DNA from: Massilia sp. Root335
Lineage (GTDB): Bacteria > Pseudomonadota > Gammaproteobacteria > Burkholderiales > Burkholderiaceae_D
Direction of reading: 5' to 3'
Assembly (NCBI RefSeq): GCF_001425685.1
Contig: NZ_LMCY01000008.1
Span: 101,738-165,737, forward strand
DNA length: 64,000 nt
Positions 1 through 7,570 of this stretch are shown piece after piece. The position numbers were made by a program, and so were the translations under genes. Positions within the stretch are counted from its first letter, which is position 1. Each line of letters begins with the position of its first letter. Below the pieces are notes generated by a model. It saw only the letters and a program-made list of their open reading frames with translations, was not told the origin of the DNA and searched no databases.

Positions 1-708
1 CAGCCCGGACAAGGCATCGGCAGCGGGGCGCTGGAGCGGATCGTCGCGTTCGCGAATCCCGACATGCCGGATCGCGCGACGCAGGCCTACACCGGCCGCA
101 TGGGCGCCTTCTTCGGCGGTGGCGCCGCGCACGTTCCGACCGTCGACGCGGCGACCATGGTCAAGGGCGCGGGCACAATGATCGGCCCCGGCGGCACGTA
201 TGCGAACCGCGTCTGGGTCAACCGCTGGTACGTGATCGGTCCATTCGACGGGCGGCACGGCGAAGGGCTGTTTGCCAATTACCGCCATCCGCCCGAGCAG
301 GGCGTCGTGCTGGACGCTGCATATCGCGGCAAGGGCGGACGCCTCGTCAAATGGGATTACGTCGACATGGCGCACTATCCCCTCGAACCGCCCGTGCACG
401 CGGAAGACGCCGTGTATTACGGCTATACGGAGTTGATGCTCGACGCGGAGCAGGACCTGACGATCTGGGTCGGCGCGGACGACGATGCGCAACTGTGGCT
501 CAACGACCGGCTGGTCTGGAAAGGCGGGAACGTCAACAAGGACTCGTTCTTCGGCCTGGTCTACGAGACGAAGAACACCTTTGTGCGCGACTACAACCTG
601 AACGAAGGCACGCGCGTGGTGCACTTCAGGAAGGGCCGCAACAAGCTGTTCTTCAAGTTGTCGAACGGGCCGACCCGGATTTTCTTTTCGCTGGTCCTCA
701 CGAAGTGA
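1..708 (+). CDS. C-terminal part of an uncharacterised beta-rich protein (5' end outside window)
   Basis: The frame is open to the left edge of the window, so only the last 235 codons or so are present. The visible part contains 'RWYVIGPFDG' and, later, 'DDDAQLWLNDRLVWKGG'. This pattern is typical of PA14-like or lectin-like beta-sandwich modules, where an acidic turn precedes a strand carrying a 'LWLND' core. No catalytic motif can be seen and the N-terminus is missing, so export cannot be judged. It ends 23 bp from the convergent udk gene, with no clear terminator between them. The function is unknown; carbohydrate or surface binding is only a guess from the fold-like pattern. Confidence 0.6.
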   Translation, partial: QPGQGIGSGALERIVAFANPDMPDRATQAYTGRMGAFFGGGAAHVPTVDAATMVKGAGTMIGPGGTYANRVWVNRWYVIGPFDGRHGEGLFANYRHPPEQGVVLDAAYRGKGGRLVKWDYVDMAHYPLEPPVHAEDAVYYGYTELMLDAEQDLTIWVGADDDAQLWLNDRLVWKGGNVNKDSFFGLVYETKNTFVRDYNLNEGTRVVHFRKGRNKLFFKLSNGPTRIFFSLVLTK

Positions 709-731
709 ACGGCATCACCCCGGTCCACGCG

Positions 732-1373
732 TCAGGGCCGCCGCAACCGGCCGATGACGCTCGCGACCTTGGTGGTGATGATGTCGACGGCCGGGCCGTT
801 CGCGCCGTGGGGCAAAATGACATCCGCGTGGCGCTTGGTCGGTTCGATGAATTGCTTGTGCATCGGCCGCACGGTGTCCAGGTACTGGCCGACGATGCTC
901 TCCAGTGAACGGCCACGTTCGGCGATATCGCGCTGCATGCGCCGGATGAAGCGGACGTCGGGAGCGGTGTCGACGAAGATTTTCAGCGACATCATGTCGC
1001 GCAGGTCCGCGTCGTACAAGGCGAACAGGCCTTCGATCACGACGACCGGGGCCGGCTTGACCGGAATGGTTCTGGTGGAGCGGTTGTCGATCGTGAAGTC
1101 GTACTCCGGCATCGCGATCGTTTCGCCGTTGCGCAAGGCCTGGACGTGCCGTACCAGCAGCGGCCAGTCGAAGGCGTCGGGATGGTCGTAATTCTGCTTG
1201 CGGCGGACTTCGGGCGGAAGGTCAGACTGGTCGCGGTAGTAGTCGTCCTGCATCACGACCGAGACCATGTCGGCGCCGAAGGAGGCCAGCACCTGTTGGG
1301 ACACCGTCGACTTGCCGCTGCCGCTTCCGCCGGCGACGCCAATGACAAACGGAAGGAAAGAAATCTCGTTCAT
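732..1373 (-). CDS. udk: Uridine kinase
   Basis: Phosphorylates uridine or cytidine to UMP or CMP with ATP or GTP in the cytoplasmic pyrimidine salvage pathway. The 213-residue protein has a Walker A loop GGSGSGKS near residues 15-22, the 'MQDDYYRD' substrate-binding stretch, 'NYDHPDAFDW', and 'VVVIEGLFAL' as the Walker B-like strand, followed by the lid 'RFIRRMQRDIAERGRS'. Length matches the family. The ATG at 1373 is chosen because the frame upstream adds 12 residues with no family resemblance. It is the last gene of a minus-strand series rsxB-nth-udk, 52 bp after nth. Confidence 0.93.
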   Translation of the reverse strand: MNEISFLPFVIGVAGGSGSGKSTVSQQVLASFGADMVSVVMQDDYYRDQSDLPPEVRRKQNYDHPDAFDWPLLVRHVQALRNGETIAMPEYDFTIDNRSTRTIPVKPAPVVVIEGLFALYDADLRDMMSLKIFVDTAPDVRFIRRMQRDIAERGRSLESIVGQYLDTVRPMHKQFIEPTKRHADVILPHGANGPAVDIITTKVASVIGRLRRP

Positions 1374-1425
1374 CCCCGGATGATACCGGAGACCTCCGCC
1401 GCCGGCCATGCTTGACGATCCGGCA

Positions 1426-2073
1426 TCACGCGTCCTTCGGCGCCGGCGTCTTGTCCTTGTATTCGCACAGGTCGTTGATGATGCAGTTCCAGCACTTGGG
1501 CGTGCGCGCCACGCACGTGTAGCGGCCGTGCAGGATCAGCCAGTGGTGCGCGTCGTGCAGGAATTCCTTCGGCACGAATTTCAGCAGCTTCCGTTCGACG
1601 TCGTCGACGTTCTTCCCGGGCGCGATCTTCGTCCGGTTCGCGACGCGGAAGATGTGCGTGTCGACGGCCATCGTCGGTTCGCCGAACGCGGTGTTCAGCA
1701 CGACGTTCGCCGTCTTGCGGCCCACGCCGGGCAGGGCCTCCAGCGCCTCGCGCGACTGCGGTACTTCGCCGCCGTACTGGTTCACGAGGATCTCGCACGT
1801 GGCGATGACGTTCTTCGCCTTGTTGTTGTACAGGCCGATCGTCGAGATGTATGTCTTGAGTTCGTCCAGGCCCAGGTCGAGGATAGCCTGCGGCGTGTTC
1901 GCGACCGGGTACAGGCGGCGCGTGGCCTTGTTGACGCCGACGTCCGTCGATTGCGCGGACAGCAGCACGGCGATCAGGAGTTCGAACGGCGTCGTGTATT
2001 CGAGCTCGGTGGTGGGATGCGGATTGGCGTTGCGGAAGCGCGTGAAGATCTCGAGGCGTTTGGCGGGATTCAT
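1426..2073 (-). CDS. nth: Endonuclease III (DNA glycosylase/AP lyase)
   Basis: Base-excision repair enzyme that removes oxidised pyrimidines and cleaves the abasic site. The 215-residue protein has the helix-hairpin-helix 'LPGVGRKTA' with catalytic Lys120 and the catalytic Asp138 in 'VDTHIFRV', the same positions as in the E. coli enzyme. The C-terminal [4Fe-4S] ligand set has the spacing C-x6-C-x2-C-x5-C ('CVARTPKCWNCIINDLC'). The gene starts 6 bp after the rsxB stop codon, so the two are almost certainly cotranscribed, an order common in proteobacteria. Confidence 0.96.
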   Translation of the reverse strand: MNPAKRLEIFTRFRNANPHPTTELEYTTPFELLIAVLLSAQSTDVGVNKATRRLYPVANTPQAILDLGLDELKTYISTIGLYNNKAKNVIATCEILVNQYGGEVPQSREALEALPGVGRKTANVVLNTAFGEPTMAVDTHIFRVANRTKIAPGKNVDDVERKLLKFVPKEFLHDAHHWLILHGRYTCVARTPKCWNCIINDLCEYKDKTPAPKDA

Positions 2074-2079
2074 CGGTGC

Positions 2080-2778
2080 TTATTCTTTGTTGTCCGGAGC
2101 GGGCGGCGTGGCGGCCTTCTGCTTCGCGCGCTCGATGGCGGCGGCGATGATCGCGCGCTTGCGTTCCTTTTCCGCCAGCTCTTCCGCCGTATTCGTCTCT
2201 TCCGCCGTCACGGCGCGCATCTTTTCGACGGCCTTGGCGGCCAGGCGCGCGTCGTTCTCTTCCTTTTCGCGGCGCAGGCGCGCGCTGCGGAAGTCGTGGC
2301 GCGCACGGGCCGCGTCGGCCTGTTCCTGCGACCACGCGGCCCAGCCGGTGGGTTCGCCGGCCGGGTCGTCCGTGAGCGGGATCATGGCGATGCAGTCGAC
2401 CGGGCAGGGCGCCACGCACAGGTCGCAGCCCGTGCACAGGCTCGGGATGATCGTGTGCATCTGCTTGGCCGCGCCGAGGATCGCGTCGACGGGGCACGCC
2501 TGGATGCACAAGGTGCAGCCGATGCACAGGCTTTCGTCGATGAAGGCGACGGGGCGCGGACGCTCGACGCCGTTGGCCGGGTTGATCGGAATGACGGGCC
2601 GCCCGGTGACCCGCGCCAGCCGCGCGACGCCTTCCATGCCGCCGGGCGGGCACTGGTTGATCCCGGCCTCGCCGCGCGCGATCGCTTCCGCATACGGGCG
2701 GCAGGCGGGATAGCCGCACTTGGTGCACTGGGTCTGCGGCAGCAGGTCTTCGATCTGGTCGGCGAGCGTCTTGGTCAC
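2080..2778 (-). CDS. rsxB: Electron transport complex protein RsxB/RnfB (soluble form)
   Basis: Iron-sulfur protein of the Rnf/Rsx family, which passes electrons from reduced cofactors to membrane partners. An N-terminal four-cysteine cluster domain ('CTKCGYPAC', with a later Cys in 'NQCPPGG') is followed by two ferredoxin motifs, '[12 protein letters not shown]' and '[12 protein letters not shown]', around residues 95-145. The C-terminal third is charged and Ala/Lys/Glu-rich, probably helical. The N-terminus starts directly in the cluster domain ('[18 protein letters not shown]') and lacks the membrane helix of classical RnfB. No other rnf/rsx genes are in the window. First gene of the rsxB-nth-udk unit. 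Confidence 0.9.
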   Translation of the reverse strand: MTKTLADQIEDLLPQTQCTKCGYPACRPYAEAIARGEAGINQCPPGGMEGVARLARVTGRPVIPINPANGVERPRPVAFIDESLCIGCTLCIQACPVDAILGAAKQMHTIIPSLCTGCDLCVAPCPVDCIAMIPLTDDPAGEPTGWAAWSQEQADAARARHDFRSARLRREKEENDARLAAKAVEKMRAVTAEETNTAEELAEKERKRAIIAAAIERAKQKAATPPAPDNKE

Positions 2779-2958
2779 GGCGATGCTGGTTCGAAACTGG
2801 ATAAACCGACATTATCCGCTAAAAGCCCGAGCCAGTCGAAATGCCCCTCCGATGCCGGCGGTTAATCCAATTTGCATGGTTTCGTGCTGCAACGAACGGA
2901 TGCAGGCTGAGTCCGGTGGTCTACTGGTGTCCAGGCAATGAACTACATGGAGGGTCTT

Positions 2959-3456
2959 ATGAACAGGAAGCACCTCGCGATGTCCACGTTGCTGGCGGCG
3001 CTGCTGAGCGCGGCCGGCGCATCGAGCTTTGCCCAGGACCGTTATCACGGCGGCGACCGCGACGACAGCCGCCGTGGCGACGGACCGTACAGCCAGCGCG
3101 ACCACGACCGCGGCGACCGCAGCGACCGGCACGGCAACGACCGCAGCGACTGGCGCGGCAACGATCGCCGCAATGACGACCGCCGCGACGGCTACCAGGC
3201 CCGCGGCGGCGGCCGTTACGGCGACGAGGGTCATGGCGGCGACCGCCGTTGGGATGGTGCCGGACCCAACCACGACATCCGCCGCGGCGGCCATCTGCCG
3301 AGCCGCTACCGCAACCATCAATATGTCGTGGATAACTGGCGCGACCACAATCTGCGGCCGCCACCACGGGGCTACCACTGGGTGCAGACGGGTGGCGATT
3401 ACGTGCTGGCGGCCGTTGCCACCGGCATTATCGCGGACCTGATCATCAATCACTGA
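2959..3456 (+). CDS. RcnB-family periplasmic protein
   Basis: The 165-residue product has a signal peptide ('MNRKHLAMSTLLAALLSA...', cleavage after 'SSFA'), a long low-complexity middle rich in Asp, Arg, Gly and His, and a C-terminal RcnB-like domain ('QYVVDNWRDHNLRPPPRGYHW' region, then 'YVLAAVATGIIADLI'). RcnB proteins are periplasmic factors linked to Ni/Co homeostasis in E. coli; in many beta-proteobacteria the role is unproven. The start at 2959 is preferred over the ATGs at 2938 and 2947 because GGAGGG lies just upstream and the signal peptide begins there. Divergent from rsxB across 180 bp in which I see no clear site. Confidence 0.8.
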   Translation: MNRKHLAMSTLLAALLSAAGASSFAQDRYHGGDRDDSRRGDGPYSQRDHDRGDRSDRHGNDRSDWRGNDRRNDDRRDGYQARGGGRYGDEGHGGDRRWDGAGPNHDIRRGGHLPSRYRNHQYVVDNWRDHNLRPPPRGYHWVQTGGDYVLAAVATGIIADLIINH

Positions 3457-3585
3457 CGCCGCGGGCTGCCTTGACGGCGGCCCCGGCAGGTGAGTCGCCT
3501 GGCCGTTCCTGCCGACGCGGGAGCGGCTTTTGCGTCTTGAGCCCGGCAGCAATCTGCTTTAGACTTGACGCGCCATCAACAGAAG

Positions 3586-3784
3586 AAAGGAGGCCATCGT
3601 GAACCACGTATTCCTGCCGAGCGCAAGTAACGTAAGCGAGGCCCGACTTCCTTCCCGTCGATCGCAAGAAGGTCGCTCGGTGGGCCATCCACTTTCCATT
3701 CATGGATTCAACGACTTTCATGCAAGCGATTCCAACGATCTATTTTCCCGGCCTGTGCGCCGAAGCCCTGTCCTTTTATCGTGA
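3586..3784 (+). other. Strong RBS with a GTG-started short frame overlapping the VOC gene start
   Basis: AAAGGAGG ends 5 nt before a GTG at 3599, the best ribosome binding site in this stretch. The GTG frame runs 61 codons to 3784 and so overlaps the first 80 bp of the VOC gene in another frame. The VOC frame itself is open back to 3636 and reads 'ARPDFLPVDRKKVARW' into its Met at 3702, which has no ribosome binding site. Either the short frame is a coupling leader, or a one-base indel between about 3633 and 3641 has separated the true start from the VOC body. Confidence 0.45.
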
Positions 3785-4142
3785 CATTCTCCACGCCGAG
3801 GTATTGTTCCAGCTGACAGCGGTGCCCGACGGTCCGCCGCAATACCTGCAACCCGGCAGCCCGGGCATGATCCTGCGTGCAGGATTGCGCGTCGGTTCCA
3901 CCACCCTGTACCTGTCCGGCGCGGAGCATGCCGGCGACCTGGCCTTCCGCGGCTTTTCGGTGAGCCTGCAGTTGGCGAGCGCGGACGAGGCCGGCCGGGT
4001 GCTGCAGGCGCTCGGCGAGGGCGGCAATATCCGCGTGCCCTTGCGCGCGACGACATTGGCCGAGCACTATGGCGTCGTCATCGACCGGTTCGGACTGCAT
4101 TGGACCATCGAGGCGGGCGGCACGTACGCCCGCGCCGCCTGA
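3702..4142 (+). CDS. VOC-superfamily protein (PhnB/glyoxalase-like)
   Basis: About 146 residues with the vicinal oxygen chelate layout: 'IPTIYFPGLCAEALSFYRDIL' is the first beta-alpha unit and 'EHYGVVIDRFGLHWTIE' the closing strand, as in PhnB-like members. The protein lacks a clear full set of metal ligands, so the substrate cannot be named. Members of this branch include antibiotic-resistance-like and methyltransferase-like domains, most of them uncharacterised. The ATG at 3702 (alternative 3720, where family homology begins) has no ribosome binding site; see the GTG at 3599. Followed by a bidirectional terminator shared with convergent phaZ. Confidence 0.75.
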   Translation: MDSTTFMQAIPTIYFPGLCAEALSFYRDILHAEVLFQLTAVPDGPPQYLQPGSPGMILRAGLRVGSTTLYLSGAEHAGDLAFRGFSVSLQLASADEAGRVLQALGEGGNIRVPLRATTLAEHYGVVIDRFGLHWTIEAGGTYARAA

Positions 4143-4167
4143 CCTGCCGGCGCCTGGCGCCGCAATG

Positions 4168-4199
4168 AAAAATGCCGCGGTTTCGGCCGCGGCATTTTT
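4168..4199. terminator. Bidirectional intrinsic terminator
   Basis: A 13-bp perfect stem (AAAAATGCCGCGG against CCGCGGCATTTTT) with a 6-nt loop. It has an A tract on one side and a T tract on the other, so it can stop transcription of both the VOC gene and convergent phaZ. Confidence 0.9.
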
Positions 4200-4216
4200 A
4201 TGGGTGCAGGCAACGC

Positions 4217-5452
4217 TCAGGCGTTCTTGCGGATGAACTCGCCGATCATCGGGCAGATGATTTCGCGCCAGCGGCGGCCGGAGAAGATGCCGTAGTGGCC
4301 GCACTTCGGTGCCGTGAACGTCTGCTGCTTGTCGGCCGGGATGCCGCTGCACAGCTCGTGTGCGGCGTGGGTCTGGCCGGCGCCGGAAATGTCGTCCAGC
4401 TCGCCTTCGATGGTGAACAGCGCGACGTCCTTGATGTCCTGCGGACGCACGAGTTGGCCGCCCACTTCCCACGTGCCCTTGGGCAGGCGGAATTCCTGGA
4501 ATACCGTTTTGATCGTTTCCAGGTAGTACTCGGCTGGCATGTCGAGGACGGCGTTGTACTCGTCGTAGAACTTGCGGTGTGCTTCCGCCGAATCGTCGTC
4601 GCCGCGCATCAGGTGCTGGTAGAACTCGCGGTGGCTCTGGGCGTGGCGGCCCGGGTTCATGGCGATGAAGCCGGCGTGCTGCAGGAAGCCAGGATAGACC
4701 TTGCGGCCGAAGCCCGGGTAATTGCCCGGCACGGCATAGATCACCGTGTTCTCGAACCACGAGAACGGTTTTTCGATGGCCAGGTCGTTGACGGCCGTCG
4801 GCGATTTGCGCGGGTCGATCGGACCGCCCATCATGACCATTGTCTTGGGCAGTTTCGCGTCCTTGTTCGTCGCCATCAGCGAGATCGCGGCCAGCACGGG
4901 CACGGTCGGCTGGCAGACGGAGATCACGTGGACGTCCGGGCCCAGGTGGCGGATGAAATCCTGGACATAATAGATGTAGTCGTCCAGGTGGAACGGGCCG
5001 TCCGACATCGGCACCATGCGCGCGTCGACCCAGTCGGTGATGTAGACATCCTGGCCGGGCAGCAGCGCGCGGACGGTGTCGCGCAGCAGCGTCGAATGGT
5101 GGCCGGACAGCGGGGCCACGACGAGCACCGTCGGCTGTTCGAGCGCGGCGAAGTCGCCGTCGTTCATGTCCTTCTTGAAGTGCAGCAGCTTGCAGAACGG
5201 CTTGCTGACGACCGCGCGTTCAACGATGCCGACCGTCTTCCCGTCGATGATGGTCGAGTTCAGGCCGAAAGCAGGTTTATCGTAGTCCTTGCCGAGGCGG
5301 TACATCAGCTCGTAGCCGGCAGCGATACGCTGCGAGAACGGGGTGTGCGCGAACGGTGAAACCGGATTCGAAAACAGTTTGGCAGAGGCATCGGCCCACT
5401 GCATCAGCGGGTTCAGGAAGGAGCGTTGCATTTCGTGCAGTTGGTAAAGCAT
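4217..5452 (-). CDS. phaZ: Intracellular polyhydroxyalkanoate depolymerase
   Basis: Mobilises stored PHB by thiolysis or hydrolysis at the granule surface. The 411-residue protein has the hallmark cysteine nucleophile box 'VCQPT' (Cys180), the acid in 'IEGELDDISGAGQTHAA' and the catalytic His in 'KCGHYGIFSG' near the C-terminus, matching the PhaZ1-type intracellular depolymerases of Ralstonia/Cupriavidus. No signal peptide is seen, as expected. The ATG at 5452 is chosen because AAGGA lies 7-8 nt upstream; longer frames add unrelated residues. Monocistronic, between two terminators. Confidence 0.95.
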   Translation of the reverse strand: MLYQLHEMQRSFLNPLMQWADASAKLFSNPVSPFAHTPFSQRIAAGYELMYRLGKDYDKPAFGLNSTIIDGKTVGIVERAVVSKPFCKLLHFKKDMNDGDFAALEQPTVLVVAPLSGHHSTLLRDTVRALLPGQDVYITDWVDARMVPMSDGPFHLDDYIYYVQDFIRHLGPDVHVISVCQPTVPVLAAISLMATNKDAKLPKTMVMMGGPIDPRKSPTAVNDLAIEKPFSWFENTVIYAVPGNYPGFGRKVYPGFLQHAGFIAMNPGRHAQSHREFYQHLMRGDDDSAEAHRKFYDEYNAVLDMPAEYYLETIKTVFQEFRLPKGTWEVGGQLVRPQDIKDVALFTIEGELDDISGAGQTHAAHELCSGIPADKQQTFTAPKCGHYGIFSGRRWREIICPMIGEFIRKNA

Positions 5453-5633
5453 AATTTTTTCCTTCATGACTCTGTGCGCACCTGAAATCGATTGCGCAAC
5501 GTGTTCGATCAATTATAGGCTCATTCGGCTTGGCGCGGGGCAACATCGAGCCTGAGTCAAAATCAGTTATTACTGCATTGCACCATTAGTATCACATTGT
5601 CCGGACCCGGTTCGTTAAGTGCACTACATAAGA

Positions 5634-5662
5634 AAAATGCCCCGCACGGGCGGGGCATTTTC
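5634..5662. terminator. Intrinsic terminator, mainly for the ferredoxin-NADP reductase gene
   Basis: An 11-bp stem (AAAATGCCCCG against CGGGGCATTTT) with a 6-nt loop, flanked by A and T tracts. It lies 24 bp past the stop codon of the minus-strand reductase gene. It could also work on the other strand. Confidence 0.85.
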
Positions 5663-5685
5663 GTCGTACCGGCGTTACGGAACGA

Positions 5686-6777
5686 TCAGTCGAACACGGG
5701 TGTCTCGACGCCGAGGATCTTGTGCAGTTTCGGCGAGGTCGTCGTGTACTGCATGTGAATCTTCTTGTCCGGGAAGATGTACGGCGCGGCGCCGAAGGCG
5801 GCCAGCGCGGCTTCGTGGAAGCCCGACAGGATCAGCTTCTTCTTGCCCGGGTAGGTGTTGATGTCGCCCACGGCGAAGATGCCCGGCACGTTGGTCTCGA
5901 ACTTTTCCGTGTCCACGACCTTGAGCTGGCGGCGTTCGATGTCCAGGCCCCATTCGGCGATCGGGCCCAGCTTCGGCGACAGGCCGAAGAACACCATCAG
6001 CATGTCCAGCGGCACGCGGCGGGTCACGCCGTCGGCACCGGTGACCTTGACTTCGGACAGCTGGCCGTCCTTTTCGTCGAAGCCGGTGACCTGGCCGGTG
6101 ATCAGCTGCATTTCGTACTCTTCGCACAGCTGCTTCATCTTGGCGACGGACGCGGGCGCGGCGCGGAAATCTTCGCGGCGGTGCACCAGCACGACGGACT
6201 CGGCCTTGCCGACGAAGTTCAGCGCCCAGTCCAGCGCGGAGTCGCCGCCGCCGCAGATGACGAGGTTCTTGCCTTCGAACAGGCTCGGATCCTTGACGCG
6301 GTAGAACAGCTGGCTGTTGTCGAACTTCTCGATGCCGTCGACCTTGATCGTGCGCGCCTGGAACGAACCGACGCCGGCCGCGATGAAGATGGTCTTGGTG
6401 ATGAAGCGGGTGCCGGTCGAGGTCTCGACGTTGAAGCGGTGGTCTTCACGGCGCTGGACGGTCGTGACTTCCTGGCCCAGGTGGAAGGTCGGCTCGAACG
6501 GCTCGATCTGCTTGAGCAGGTTGTCGGTCAGTTCCTGGCCGGTGCAGACGGGCACGGCCGGGATGTCGTAAATCGGCTTGTCCGGGTACAGTTCCACGCA
6601 CTGGCCGCCGACGGCCGGCAGCGAATCGATCACGTGGGCCTTGATCTCCAGCAGGCCCAGCTCGAACACCTGGAACAGGCCGACCGGGCCCGCGCCGATG
6701 ATCACGGCATCGGCTTCGATGGCGCCGGCAAAGGAGCTGTTGGGAGCGATGGTGCCCGCTTCGGGGGTCGTAGTCAT
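5686..6777 (-). CDS. Ferredoxin/flavodoxin-NADP(+) reductase, thioredoxin-reductase-like type
   Basis: FAD enzyme that moves electrons between NADPH and ferredoxin. The 363-residue protein has the FAD-binding '[12 protein letters not shown]' (residues about 25-36), the NADPH-binding '[16 protein letters not shown]' in the middle, and '[26 protein letters not shown]', the FAD-contact segment typical of the family. It lacks the redox CxxC of thioredoxin reductase, which identifies the TrxR-like FNR group. The next gene upstream on the same strand is fdxA, about 160 bp away with a repeat between, so the pair plausibly forms an electron-transfer couple. A weak AGGA precedes the ATG. Confidence 0.9.
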   Translation of the reverse strand: MTTTPEAGTIAPNSSFAGAIEADAVIIGAGPVGLFQVFELGLLEIKAHVIDSLPAVGGQCVELYPDKPIYDIPAVPVCTGQELTDNLLKQIEPFEPTFHLGQEVTTVQRREDHRFNVETSTGTRFITKTIFIAAGVGSFQARTIKVDGIEKFDNSQLFYRVKDPSLFEGKNLVICGGGDSALDWALNFVGKAESVVLVHRREDFRAAPASVAKMKQLCEEYEMQLITGQVTGFDEKDGQLSEVKVTGADGVTRRVPLDMLMVFFGLSPKLGPIAEWGLDIERRQLKVVDTEKFETNVPGIFAVGDINTYPGKKKLILSGFHEAALAAFGAAPYIFPDKKIHMQYTTTSPKLHKILGVETPVFD

Positions 6778-6807
6778 GCTAATTTCCTATGAAGGGGGCA
6801 CGCCGAA

Positions 6808-6907
6808 CCTGCTGCGCGTTGCAAAGCGGCCTGCGATGCGCGCCGTACGCCAGTACGGCTGCGCTTCTCGACCACTTCTGCCGCCGCTCGCTACGGTTTG
6901 GCGCGAC
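6808..6907 (+). repeat. Inverted repeat flanking fdxA, copy A
   Basis: This about 100-bp stretch begins CCTGCTGCGCGTTGCA and contains GCGATGC, then GTACGGCTGCGCTTCTCG, then GCCGCTCGC. The same ordered blocks occur in reverse orientation at 7325-7425. Inside, GCCGTAC-GCCA-GTACGGC can form a 7-bp hairpin. It lies between the reductase gene and fdxA. Confidence 0.75.
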
Positions 6908-6935
6908 CCTGATACTGAGTTGGGTCTGAAGTTGT

Positions 6936-7259
6936 TTAGCGGGCCAGTTGGTCCAGCTTGCTCTTGACGTCCTTCCACTCCTCCGCGTCGGGCAGGGCCG
7001 GCTTGGTCTTGGTGATGGACGGCCAGTGGCGCGCCAGCTCGACGTTGAGCTTGATGAATTGCTGCTGGTCCGACGGCACGTCCTCTTCCGCGTAGATCGC
7101 GTTGACCGGGCACTCCGCCACGCACACGGCGCAGTCGATGCACTCGTCCGGGTCAATGGCGAGGAAATTCGGGCCTTCCCGGAAACAATCTACCGGGCAT
7201 ACATCCACGCAGTCGGTATAGCGACAACGGATGCACGATTCGGTGACAACGTGGGTCAT
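6936..7259 (-). CDS. fdxA: Seven-iron ferredoxin FdxA
   Basis: Small cytoplasmic electron carrier of the [3Fe-4S][4Fe-4S] Azotobacter FdI type. The 107-residue protein has N-terminal cysteines at 9, 12, 17, 21 and 25 ('[18 protein letters not shown]') and a second set at 40, 43, 46 and 50 ('[12 protein letters not shown]'), with the long C-terminal extension usual for this type. The ATG at 7259 starts the conserved 'MTHVVTE' sequence. Its likely partner is the NADP reductase just downstream. The gene is bracketed by inverted repeats on both sides. Confidence 0.94.
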   Translation of the reverse strand: MTHVVTESCIRCRYTDCVDVCPVDCFREGPNFLAIDPDECIDCAVCVAECPVNAIYAEEDVPSDQQQFIKLNVELARHWPSITKTKPALPDAEEWKDVKSKLDQLAR

Positions 7260-7324
7260 AACAGTCCTATCAGTGAGTGGAGGCGGCGGCGCGTGACTTT
7301 TACAGGGAACGTTCGGGCACCTCG

Positions 7325-7425
7325 AAAAACCCTCGCGAGCGGCAGCAATGGCATTCGAGAAGCGCAGCCGTACGAGCAGTACAGCGAGCATCGCAAAATG
7401 ACAGTGCAACGCGCAGCAGGTTTTC
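7325..7425 (-). repeat. Inverted repeat flanking fdxA, copy B
   Basis: Read on the minus strand this starts CCTGCTGCGCGTTGCA near 7425, continues with TTGCGATGCTCGC, GTACGGCTGCGCTTCTCG and GCTGCCGCTCGCGAGG, and parallels copy A at 6808-6907 block for block. The two copies face each other across fdxA, about 420 bp apart. Confidence 0.75.
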
Positions 7426-7570
7426 CGACGCGCCCGTTCGCCGGACGCGGCAAAGCACTGTATTTTAGGGCAATTCTGCTTCTACGACAAATCAGGCTTA
7501 TACACAATACACATAAGCAAATGTGCGCTGGCGGCCCCGGCAGGCCCGGGAAACGGGCCCGTCGGGCGGG
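7426..7570. other. Intergenic stretch between fdxA repeat and protease gene
   Basis: No gene seen. It holds an AT-richer patch around 7480-7520 and a GC hairpin (GGCCCG-GGAAA-CGGGCC near 7542-7558) just past the stop codon of the minus-strand protease. The hairpin has no T tract, so a terminator role is doubtful. Confidence 0.4.

Noticed and set aside
2080-2778. Complete Rnf complex locus
   Set aside because: Only rsxB is present; its neighbours are nth and udk.
5686-6777. Thioredoxin reductase
   Set aside because: The fold matches, but the redox CxxC motif is missing, which fits ferredoxin-NADP reductase instead.
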